A DNA stretch of 64,000 bases from Myxococcales bacterium (lineage in GTDB: Bacteria > Myxococcota_A > Polyangia > Nannocystales > Nannocystaceae): the NCBI GenBank assembly GCA_020633295.1, contig JACKDW010000019.1, forward strand, positions 1 to 64,000, given 5' to 3'. Positions 27,293-34,910 of this stretch are shown here, one piece after another; the first letter of the stretch is position 1; each line of letters begins with the position of its first letter. The position numbers and the translations under genes are program-made. Under the pieces are notes generated by a model that was given only the letters and a program-made list of their open reading frames with translations, was not told the DNA's origin and did no database searches.

Positions 27293-29638
27293 ATGTCCAA
27301 CGACGCCCCTTCCCGGACCCCCGCGCGCGAGGGCGACGCGCCGCGCTGGACCCTGGCCGGGCTCGCGCTCCTGCACGCCGTCATCTTCGGGTGGGCGGCG
27401 AAGATGTTGCCCTGGGACTCGTGGACGCTCTTCGCCTTGCTGACGGCGACGCTCGCGGCGCTGCACGTGATGACCGCGACGCTCGCGTTCGCCGGTGTCC
27501 GCCTGCGCGCGCGCGCGTGGCGAGTCACGTCGTTCGCGGCGCTCGCCTACCTGGCGTACTACTCCTATGTCGCCGCGAGCTCGGCGGTCTACGTCGCCGC
27601 GCTGTACGGCGGCCTCGGCCGCGGCGTCGCGGCGGCCACCGCCGCGGTCTGGGCCGTGCTCGTGCTCCTTACGCTGCCGCTGTCCGCGTGGGGGCTCGCC
27701 GCGACCGGGGGGCTCGGCCGACGCCGACGCGTGACGGGTGCCGCCGCCGCGCTCGCGCTGCTGGTCACGGCGGGCCTGCTGCGCACCGCCGCGGCCGCGA
27801 CCGCGGATCCCGTGCCGACGCCGGCCGCGACGCCGCAGGCGCTGGCCGACGCGCTCACGCCGGCGATCGCCTCGCTCCCGCCCCTGCCGTCCGACGCGGA
27901 CGCGCGCGCGCCCAGGCCCTCGCTGTTTACTCGCGCCCCCGCCCGCTGTGACGCGCCGCCGAGCGCCGGCACGCCGACGCTGTTCGTCACCTACCTGAGC
28001 AGGCCGGCGGCGCCTGACACGGCGCGCTACCGCGTCCGCACGCGCTGCCTGCAGCGCGCGCGCGCGAGCGAGCTGCCGTCGGCGCTGCAGGAGGCGCTCG
28101 CGGACGCCTACGCCCGGCGGCCGCTGAAGATCGACGTCGTCACCGGCGTGCAGCGCATGACGCCGCGCGTCGACGTCGTCGACAGCGTCTCGCTGCGACC
28201 CGCGCTCGACGGGGTGTGCCGAGGCGCGCGCTGCCTGATGCCATGGCAGCTCGCGGCGCTCGATCAGTTCACGACCTACACGCCGCTGCCGTTCATCGAC
28301 GATCTGCGCTTCGGGCTCGACCCGACCTCGCTCGCCCAGGCGCTGCGGGGCTTTCGCCCGCGCGACGACTACGACGGGCCGCCCGCGTCGATCGAGGGGC
28401 TCACGCGCCTCGAGGTCACGAGCTATCTGGTCGATTCGACAGGAACGTTACGACACGCTCCACGCGCGCGCCTGAGCGACGACGAGCTGACCGCGGAGCG
28501 CCTGACGCGCTCGGTCGACGACGCGATCGCGCACATCATCGCGGCGCAGGACGAGCTCGGCCGGTTCCGCTACCTGCTCGATCCGTTCACGGGGCGCGTC
28601 TCCTGGCGCGGCTTCGCGGTCCCGCGGCAGGCCGGCACGACGCTGGCGATGTGCGAGGTCGGCCCGCGCGCCCCCGAGGTCGACCGCGCGGCCGCGCGCT
28701 CGCTCGAGATGCTCGCCTCGATCGCGCGCGACTCGGGCGAGCTGAGCCTGCTCGTCTACACCGGGCGCTCGAAGAAGCCGCCGCGCGGCGGCAGCCTCGG
28801 CAGCACCGCGCTGCCGCTGATCTCGTTCCTCGCCTGCCGCGACCGCGTCGGCCCCGAGCACGACGAGCTGCTCGGGCGGATGGGCCGCGCGCTCATGGCG
28901 ATGCAGCGCGACAACGGCAGCTTCCGCCCGTGGTTCGACCTGCGCAAAGGGACCGCGTCGGAGGGCCCGACGCCGATGTACGCGGAGGGCCAGGCCGTGT
29001 ACGCGCTGAGCCTGCTCGAGGCGCTGGCGCTCGAGCTCGGGCCGGGGCCGCACAACCCGCTGCCGCCCGTGGAGGAGCTGCGCGCGTCGGTCCAGCGCGC
29101 GATGCAGTACACCGCGCACGCGTACTGGGACCACGGCCTGCGCGACTTCTTCTTCCTCGAGGAGAACTGGCACTGCCTGGCGGCGAAGGCCTCGCTCGAG
29201 CACCACCGCGACCCCGACTACGAGCGCTTCTGCCTCGACTACGTCACGTTCAAGCGCCGGCTGATCCTCGACGAGGACACCTGGGTCAGCGACGACCTGA
29301 TCGGCGGCTACGGCTTCGGCAACGTGCTGCCCCCGCACAACACCCCGTCGGGCGGCTTCGGCGAGGCGCTCGCCGCCGCGATGGAGATCAAGCGCGCGGA
29401 CGGGCGGCCGACGGACGCCGAGGAGCGGACGATGGCGCTGGTGCTGCGCTTCCTGGTCCGACAGCAGTGGAACGACGACAACTGTATCGCCTGCTCTCCT
29501 GACCATGTCGTGGTGGGCGGCTTCTCGGAGTCCATGGCCTCGCCGATCGTGCGCATCGACTACACCCAGCACACGCTCGCGGCGCTGGGCCGCGGCGGCC
29601 GCCTGCTCGGGCTGCTGCCGCCGCCGGAGGGCGCGTGA
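27293..29638 (+). CDS. membrane protein with a C-terminal cyclase-like alpha/alpha-toroid domain
   Basis: 781 aa. Residues ~15-165 hold about five transmembrane helices (LALLHAVIFGWAAKML, LFALLTATLAALHVMTATLAF, AALAYLAYYSYVAASSAVYV, VWAVLVLLTLPLSAWGL, AAALALLVTAGLL). A middle domain (~200-390) of unknown type follows. The C-terminal ~400 residues have helical hairpins with QDELGRFRY, GRALMAMQRDNGSFRPWFD, YAEGQAVYALSLLEALA, YWDHGLRDFFFLEENWHCLAAKA and GGFGEALAAAME, typical of six-hairpin or terpene-cyclase-like toroids (no DXDD or QW cyclase motif seen). Start and stop are coupled to the next gene by a 4-bp GTGA overlap. Function unknown; substrate could be a glycan or lipid at the membrane. 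ATG 27293 fits the membrane domain start. Confidence 0.7.
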   Translation: MSNDAPSRTPAREGDAPRWTLAGLALLHAVIFGWAAKMLPWDSWTLFALLTATLAALHVMTATLAFAGVRLRARAWRVTSFAALAYLAYYSYVAASSAVYVAALYGGLGRGVAAATAAVWAVLVLLTLPLSAWGLAATGGLGRRRRVTGAAAALALLVTAGLLRTAAAATADPVPTPAATPQALADALTPAIASLPPLPSDADARAPRPSLFTRAPARCDAPPSAGTPTLFVTYLSRPAAPDTARYRVRTRCLQRARASELPSALQEALADAYARRPLKIDVVTGVQRMTPRVDVVDSVSLRPALDGVCRGARCLMPWQLAALDQFTTYTPLPFIDDLRFGLDPTSLAQALRGFRPRDDYDGPPASIEGLTRLEVTSYLVDSTGTLRHAPRARLSDDELTAERLTRSVDDAIAHIIAAQDELGRFRYLLDPFTGRVSWRGFAVPRQAGTTLAMCEVGPRAPEVDRAAARSLEMLASIARDSGELSLLVYTGRSKKPPRGGSLGSTALPLISFLACRDRVGPEHDELLGRMGRALMAMQRDNGSFRPWFDLRKGTASEGPTPMYAEGQAVYALSLLEALALELGPGPHNPLPPVEELRASVQRAMQYTAHAYWDHGLRDFFFLEENWHCLAAKASLEHHRDPDYERFCLDYVTFKRRLILDEDTWVSDDLIGGYGFGNVLPPHNTPSGGFGEALAAAMEIKRADGRPTDAEERTMALVLRFLVRQQWNDDNCIACSPDHVVVGGFSESMASPIVRIDYTQHTLAALGRGGRLLGLLPPPEGA

Positions 29639-30156
29639 GCCCAGGTGACGCGGGCGCCGACGCGCCCCGCGGGCCGCTGCCGACGCTGCGCGTGGTCTAC
29701 GTGTACGCGGTCTGGATCGCGCTGCTCGGCGTCGTCGTGATGCCCGGGGTGCGCAACCAGCCAGACCACCGCTACGACTCGTTCCCGTGGTCGAGCTACC
29801 CGATGTTCGCGCACACGCGCAAGGACACGAGCACCGTCGTGCACCACGCGGTCGGCCGCACCGCCGCGGGCGAGCGCGTGCGCATCCCGCCGAGGCTCGT
29901 CGCCAACGACGAAGTCCTGCAGGCGGCCGCGACGATCCAGGGGGCGATCCGCCGCGGGGGTCGCACGAGCCGTGCGCTGTGCCGCGCGATCGCGCGGAAC
30001 ACCGCGGCCCACTCCGCCGCCGCGTTCGCGGCGATCGAGAATATCGAGATCGTGTCGGACCGCTATGACTCGATCGAGTACTTCGCCGGCGACACGACCC
30101 CGATCAAGACGCGGGTGCACGCGCGCTGCCCCGTGACGCGAGCGGAGGCGCGATGA
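29635..30156 (+). CDS. small membrane-anchored protein, middle gene of the HTTM operon
   Basis: 173 aa, GTG start overlapping the previous stop by 4 bp. One transmembrane helix near residues 18-38 (VVYVYAVWIALLGVVVM), then a ~130-residue extracytoplasmic domain with the aromatic/acidic patch DHRYDSFPWSSYPMFAHTRKDTS and two Cys (residues ~116 and ~166). I do not recognise the family. Tight coupling on both sides indicates that it works with the toroid protein and the HTTM protein. Confidence 0.65.
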   Translation: MSPGDAGADAPRGPLPTLRVVYVYAVWIALLGVVVMPGVRNQPDHRYDSFPWSSYPMFAHTRKDTSTVVHHAVGRTAAGERVRIPPRLVANDEVLQAAATIQGAIRRGGRTSRALCRAIARNTAAHSAAAFAAIENIEIVSDRYDSIEYFAGDTTPIKTRVHARCPVTRAEAR

Positions 30157-31067
30157 GCCAGCTGCTGCGCGCGATCGATCGCCACGTGCGCCCCGCGATG
30201 CCGGCCGAGCGGCTCGCGGCGCTGCGCGTGCTCGTCGGCGCCTTCGCGGTCGTGTACCTGCTCGCGCGCGCGATCAACCTCACCGGCTTCGGCGCGTTCA
30301 ACCCGGCGGGCTTCCGCCCGATCGGCGTCGTCAGCCTGATCGAGCGCCCGCTCGCGAGCGGCGCGGTCGTGTTTCAGTACATCGCGTGCCTGCTCAGCGG
30401 CGTCGCGTTCCTGACCGGTTGGCGCTACCGCGTATTCGGGCCGCTGTTCGCGGCGCTGCTGCTGTGGGTGCTCACCTACCGCAACTCGTGGGGGATGATC
30501 TTCCACACCGAGAACCTGCTCGTGCTGCACGTGATGGTGCTCGGGCTCTCGCGGGCCGCCGACGCCGGCTCGCTCGACGCCCGCGCCGGCCGTGCGCGCC
30601 CGCGAAGCGACCTCCGCCGCTACGGCTGGGCCGTCCGCCTGATGGCCTGGATCGCGGTGGTCGCCTACATGCTCGCGGGCGTCGCGAAGCTGCGGCTGGT
30701 CGGCGCCGAGTGGATCTCGGGCGACGTGCTGCGCAACTACATCGCCGACGACAACCTGCGCAAGCTCGAGCTCGGCGACTTCTACTCGCCCTTCGGCGCC
30801 TGGCTCGTGGGCCATGGCTGGCTGTTCCCGCCGCTCGCGGCGTTCACCGTCGTGGTCGAGCTGCTGGGCCCGCTCGCGTTCCTCGGTCCGCGCGCGGCCC
30901 GGGCGTGGGCGCTGCTCGCCTGGGGCTTCCACGTGGGCGTGCTCGCGGTCATGATGATCTTCTTCCCCTACCCGCTGTTCGGCTTCGCGTACGCGCCGCT
31001 GTTCGCGGTCGAGCGCCTGCCGCTGATCCGCCGCCTGTTCCCGCAGGCGCCCGCGCCCGCGCCGTGA
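30153..31067 (+). CDS. HTTM-domain membrane protein (vitamin K-dependent gamma-carboxylase-like family)
   Basis: 304 aa, ATGA overlap with the preceding stop. At least six hydrophobic helices, with the HTTM pattern: RLAALRVLVGAFAVVYLLARA, LLSGVAFLTGWRYRVFGPLFAALLLWVLTYRNSWGMIFHTENLLVLHVMVLGLS, AWIAVVAYMLAGVAKL, FPPLAAFTVVVELLGPLAF. HTTM is the membrane part of vertebrate gamma-glutamyl carboxylase; most bacterial members have no known reaction and I cannot identify the carboxylase lysine here. Part of a three-gene coupled operon with a cyclase-like protein. Confidence 0.8.
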   Translation: MSQLLRAIDRHVRPAMPAERLAALRVLVGAFAVVYLLARAINLTGFGAFNPAGFRPIGVVSLIERPLASGAVVFQYIACLLSGVAFLTGWRYRVFGPLFAALLLWVLTYRNSWGMIFHTENLLVLHVMVLGLSRAADAGSLDARAGRARPRSDLRRYGWAVRLMAWIAVVAYMLAGVAKLRLVGAEWISGDVLRNYIADDNLRKLELGDFYSPFGAWLVGHGWLFPPLAAFTVVVELLGPLAFLGPRAARAWALLAWGFHVGVLAVMMIFFPYPLFGFAYAPLFAVERLPLIRRLFPQAPAPAP

Positions 31068-31111
31068 CGGCGCGCCGCAGCGCTACGGTCCGCTGAAGCA
31101 CCCGGCGCGCC

Positions 31112-31609
31112 TCAGTCGATGTCGGCGACGCACCAGCCGTCGGCGGTACGCGCGAGCATGATCTTCGCCGGTCGCCCGCGCTCGGCGAGCTGCAGCATCA
31201 CGACCTCGGTGGCCGCGAGCCGCTCGCGGACCGCGGCGATCATCTCGGGTGGGAGCTCGACGCGCTTGTCGGCGGCGCGCAAGGCCGCGATCGCGGGCGC
31301 GTCGAAGTCGTCGAGTTCGCGCGCCGCGGCGCCCCGGAGGCTGGGGTGGTAGAGCGCCGCGGCCGCGTCGAGCTCGCCCCGCGCGAGCGCGTCGGCCAGC
31401 GCCTGGAGCAGCGCCTCGGGGCTCTGCGCGCCGCTGGCCTCGCCTTCCGCGGCCGGGGCCGGCGCGCTCGACGGAGGGGTCGCGGGCGCGGGCTCGGCCG
31501 GCGAGTCGCCGCGATCGCACGCGATCACGATCAGGCTCACCGCGAGGCACGTCGCCCACGCGAGGCCGAGCCGCGCGCGTGAGCGCGTCACCGCGGGTGC
31601 GTTGGACAT
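31112..31609 (-). CDS. putative lipoprotein, unknown function
   Basis: 165 aa. Signal (GLAWATCLAVSLIVIAC), then an Ala/Pro/Ser linker and a ~100-residue domain (PEALLQALADALARGELDAAAALYHPSLRG, ...ADGWCVADID) that looks like the small cone-shaped NTF2/SnoaL or DUF4878 type fold. Role unknown. ATG at 31609 is preceded within 6 nt by TATAAA on the coding strand. Divergent from the VWA protein gene. Confidence 0.6.
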   Translation of the reverse strand: MSNAPAVTRSRARLGLAWATCLAVSLIVIACDRGDSPAEPAPATPPSSAPAPAAEGEASGAQSPEALLQALADALARGELDAAAALYHPSLRGAAARELDDFDAPAIAALRAADKRVELPPEMIAAVRERLAATEVVMLQLAERGRPAKIMLARTADGWCVADID

Positions 31610-31869
31610 GGCTTTTTATACAGGTTTTTGGACGCGCCGCGGAGCCGCGATACAGGGGCGCGCCCGCGACAGCCCGGGTCCAGGAAAGTTCCCGCCGAAA
31701 TTGTCAGGCGCGCGCGCGCGGAGCAGCGCGTCGCCGCAGATCAGCGTCCGCGAGACGAGCCCGACGCGAGCGCCGCGACGACGCGCGCGGCCGAGGGCGC
31801 GCGCGTCGACGGGGCGGGGAACCTCGGCGCGTCGCCGCTGTCGCCCCTGGGAGAGGAGCCACCCGCCCC

Positions 31870-34146
31870 ATGACGCCGACGCCACCTTCCGCCACGAACT
31901 CGACCTCGACCTCGACCGAACGCCGCGCGCACGCGGATGAGCTCGACGGGCTGCTCGCGGTGCCCGCCCGCCGCTGGCGGCTGCCCGGCGTGGCCGGTGC
32001 CGCGCTCGCGCTGCTCGGGCTCGCGGGCGCGGCCACGCACCTCGCGTTGTCCCCCGATCGCGCGCTCGATCCGGAGCAGCGCGCGCTCAAGCACAACCGC
32101 TTCATTCACTACTTCAACCTGCCGGTCATCGAGGTCGAGGAGGAGCCGCCGACGGACGACGAGGCGGGCGGCACGGACGCGCGCCACGCGGGCGAGGAGG
32201 GGCGCATGGGACGTCCGACCTCCAAGCATAAAACTGGCCTCTACGCCATACGCGGACCCAAGGACGCGATCCCGATGCTGGCGCGCAGCTTCGACCCGGA
32301 GCTGGCGGCGCAGCACGCCGGGATCCTCGGCCTCACGCAGCAGGGCTCCGGACACTTCCTGGCGTCGCCCTACGGCGTCGGCGCGGCCCCGATCGCCGCG
32401 CCGCGGGGCGAGTCCTACGACGAGATCAACGAGCGCGAGTTCACGCGCGCGGCCGAGGATCCGCGCTCGACCTTCTCGATCGACGTGGACACGGCCTCGT
32501 ACAGCAACACGCGCCGCTTCCTCAAGGGCGGCGAGCTCCCGCCGCCCGACGCCGTGCGCGTCGAGGAGCTGATCAACTACTTCGAATACGACTACCCGCC
32601 GCCCGAGGGCGACGCGCCGTTCTCGGTGATCTCGGAGGTCGGCCCGTGCCCCTGGGCGCCCGCGCACCGCCTCGTGCACATCGCGCTCAAGGGCAAGGAG
32701 CCGCCGCGCGCCGAGCGACGGCCGAGAAACCTCGTGTTCCTCGTCGACGTCTCGGGCTCGATGAGCAGCGCCGACAAGCTGCCGCTGCTGAAGCACTCGA
32801 TGACGCTGCTGGCGGCCTCGCTGACCGCCGCCGACCGGCTCTCGATCGTCGTCTACGCGGGCGCGGCCGGGGTGGTGCTCCCGCCGACGCGCGGCGACGA
32901 CACGGGCGCGATCCTCGAGGCGCTCGATCGCCTGCGCGCGGGCGGCTCGACCAACGGCGGCCAGGGCATCCACCTGGCGTACAAGCTCGCGCGCCAGAGC
33001 TTCATCCGCGGCGGGGTCAACCGCGTGATCATGGCGAGCGACGGCGACTTCAACGTCGGCATCATCGATCGCGCGGCGCTGACCGAGCTGATCGAGCGCA
33101 AGCGCAGGTCCGGGGTGTACCTGACGGTGCTCGGCTTCGGGATGGGGAACTACCAGGACGCGGCGATGGAGCAGCTCGCCGACAAGGGCAACGGCAACTA
33201 CGCGTACATCGACGAGCTGCAGGAGGCGCGCAAGGTGCTGATCGACCAGGCCGGCGCGACGATGGAGACGATCGCGGAGGACGTGAAGATCCAGGTCGAG
33301 TGGGATCCGGCGCACGTCGAGCGCTACCGCTTGATCGGCTACGAGAACCGGGCGCTCGCGCACGAGGACTTCGACGACGATCGCAAGGACGCCGGGGAGA
33401 TCGGCGCCGGGCACAGCGTGACCGCGCTGTACGAGGTCGTGCCGCGCGGGGCCGCGGTCGACGAGACGCTGATGACGGTCAACCTGCGCTACAAGCCGCC
33501 AGGGCGGGGCAAGAGCGCGCGCCTGCGGGTGCCGGTCCAGGACGCCGAGGTCGCGCTCGCCGAGACCTCCAACGACTTCCGCTTCGCGGCCTCGGTCGCG
33601 GAGTTCGGGATGCTGCTGCGCGCGTCGGAGCACCGCGGCGACGCGAGCTACGAGCAGGCGTTCACGCTCGCGCGCGGGGCCCTCGGCGCGGACGAGCGCG
33701 GCTATCGCTGCGAGCACCTCGCGCTCGTCAACCAGGCGTCCGCGCTCGCGGGCGCGGGCGCGCTGGCGACGGGCCCGGCGCTGCAGTGCCGCGGCGGCCG
33801 CCCGGCGGGGGATCAGGGCGGCGCCCGCCGGGTGACGACCGAGCCGGTGGTCGAGGACGCGCCGGCGGAAGAACCCGTCTCAAACGACATCAAGGAGGAC
33901 GTCTCGACGAGCGCGCCGCCGGCGACCCCGCGCGCGACGGTCGAGCTCGACGTGGAGGTGGATCCCGCGAACGTCGGCGACGCGCGGCTCAAGCTCGACG
34001 TCGCGACCGGCGCGGACGAGCGCCTGACCGTCAGCCTGTCGCCGCGTGACCTGGCGCTGCGGATCCCGCTCACGCTGTACCTCGCGCAGCTGCTGCTCGG
34101 GCTGCCGCTCTTGCTCGTCGCGCTGCGACGACGTCGCCCGTTCTGA
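31870..34146 (+). CDS. YfbK-type von Willebrand factor A protein
   Basis: 758 aa. An N-terminal segment with one hydrophobic helix (VAGAALALLGLAGAATHLAL) precedes the conserved von Willebrand N-terminal region (STFSIDVDTASYSNTRRFLKGGELPPPDAVRVEELINYFEYDYPPP). A VWA domain then has its MIDAS motif DVSGSMS at D293, and the following ~170 residues fit DUF3520 (EVVPRGAAVDETLMTVNLRYKPP). A Pro/Glu-rich stretch and a final hydrophobic segment (IPLTLYLAQLLLGLPLLLVAL) form an unusual C-terminal addition. Such proteins bind Mg2+ through MIDAS and probably mediate protein contacts in the envelope. GGAGAGGAG lies about 13 bp before ATG 31870. Confidence 0.85.
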   Translation: MTPTPPSATNSTSTSTERRAHADELDGLLAVPARRWRLPGVAGAALALLGLAGAATHLALSPDRALDPEQRALKHNRFIHYFNLPVIEVEEEPPTDDEAGGTDARHAGEEGRMGRPTSKHKTGLYAIRGPKDAIPMLARSFDPELAAQHAGILGLTQQGSGHFLASPYGVGAAPIAAPRGESYDEINEREFTRAAEDPRSTFSIDVDTASYSNTRRFLKGGELPPPDAVRVEELINYFEYDYPPPEGDAPFSVISEVGPCPWAPAHRLVHIALKGKEPPRAERRPRNLVFLVDVSGSMSSADKLPLLKHSMTLLAASLTAADRLSIVVYAGAAGVVLPPTRGDDTGAILEALDRLRAGGSTNGGQGIHLAYKLARQSFIRGGVNRVIMASDGDFNVGIIDRAALTELIERKRRSGVYLTVLGFGMGNYQDAAMEQLADKGNGNYAYIDELQEARKVLIDQAGATMETIAEDVKIQVEWDPAHVERYRLIGYENRALAHEDFDDDRKDAGEIGAGHSVTALYEVVPRGAAVDETLMTVNLRYKPPGRGKSARLRVPVQDAEVALAETSNDFRFAASVAEFGMLLRASEHRGDASYEQAFTLARGALGADERGYRCEHLALVNQASALAGAGALATGPALQCRGGRPAGDQGGARRVTTEPVVEDAPAEEPVSNDIKEDVSTSAPPATPRATVELDVEVDPANVGDARLKLDVATGADERLTVSLSPRDLALRIPLTLYLAQLLLGLPLLLVALRRRRPF

Positions 34147-34154
34147 GCGGGCCG

Positions 34155-34190
34155 GCCGACGCGTGTCCGTTCGAACAGGTACGCGTCGGC
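34155..34190. terminator. bidirectional terminator hairpin candidate
   Basis: GCCGACGCGT (34155-34164) and ACGCGTCGGC (34181-34190) are exact inverse repeats between the convergent VWA and DUF3124 genes. The 16-nt loop contains an additional palindrome GTTCGAAC. Confidence 0.55.
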
Positions 34191-34221
34191 GCGCTGCGTG
34201 AGCCGAGCGCGCGGGCGGAGC

Positions 34222-34860
34222 TCAGCGCGCCGCGCCGGCGTCCTGGACCTCGCCGTGCGCGTCGAGCTCGGCCATCAGCCGCGCCTCGCCGAGGAACACG
34301 AACGCGCGGTGGACGTGGACGAAGGCGTTGACCGTCTCGACGATGGGCGGCACGACCGGCTCCGGCGCGACCCACTCGACGACGAAGTTCCCGCCCGAGC
34401 CGGCGCGGTCATCCTCGGGCAGCACCGTGTACGAGCGCGTCTCCATGGGCCGCAGCTCGACGGGCTCCTTCAGCACGCGCTCGAGCCGCTCGCCGGCGGT
34501 GTTGTAGTAGTCGACCCGTCGCAGCGTGAACCCGCGCGTCGCGCTGATGTTGCGGACCTGAAGGCGATTCGCGAGGCGCGCGTCTTTCTCTTTCTCGGTG
34601 CCGCCGCCGAGGTACACGGTCGCGTACACGGGCACGTAGAGCCGCTGGCCCGCGCTCTTGTGCACCTGCTGCTCGTGGTCCTCCGAGGCCGCGGGCGCCG
34701 GCGAGGTCTCGGTGGGCGGCGCCGGCGGATCATGCACCACCGCCTGGGGCTCCGGCGGGGCCTCGCACGCGAGCGCGCCGACGCTCGCGACGGCGATCAG
34801 GAGCCAGGCGCGCGGTGACAGGGTGGTGCTGGTTCCTCGGCGTCTGCGCTGCATGGACAT
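34222..34860 (-). CDS. DUF3124 family lipoprotein
   Basis: 212 aa. Basic n-region, hydrophobic LLIAVASVGALAC with lipobox-like end, Pro-rich linker, then a ~130-residue domain with the DUF3124 pattern: GQRLYVPVYATVYLG, NRLQVRNISATRGFTLRRVDYYNTAGERLE, GGNFVVEWVAPEPVVPPIVETV. Function unknown. It lies 50 bp downstream of the antiporter gene on the same strand and is likely co-transcribed. Two candidate ATGs (34860, 34854); AGGA at suitable distance for either. Confidence 0.8.
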   Translation of the reverse strand: MSMQRRRRGTSTTLSPRAWLLIAVASVGALACEAPPEPQAVVHDPPAPPTETSPAPAASEDHEQQVHKSAGQRLYVPVYATVYLGGGTEKEKDARLANRLQVRNISATRGFTLRRVDYYNTAGERLERVLKEPVELRPMETRSYTVLPEDDRAGSGGNFVVEWVAPEPVVPPIVETVNAFVHVHRAFVFLGEARLMAELDAHGEVQDAGAAR

Positions 34861-34910
34861 CGTCCTATCGTCCTTGTACGACACGAAGGGAGCGCGCGCG
34901 AGCGCCACGG

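Noticed and set aside
27082..27528. Minus-strand ORF overlapping the start of the toroid membrane protein
   Set aside because: Antisense to membrane-helix coding sequence and no recognisable domain.
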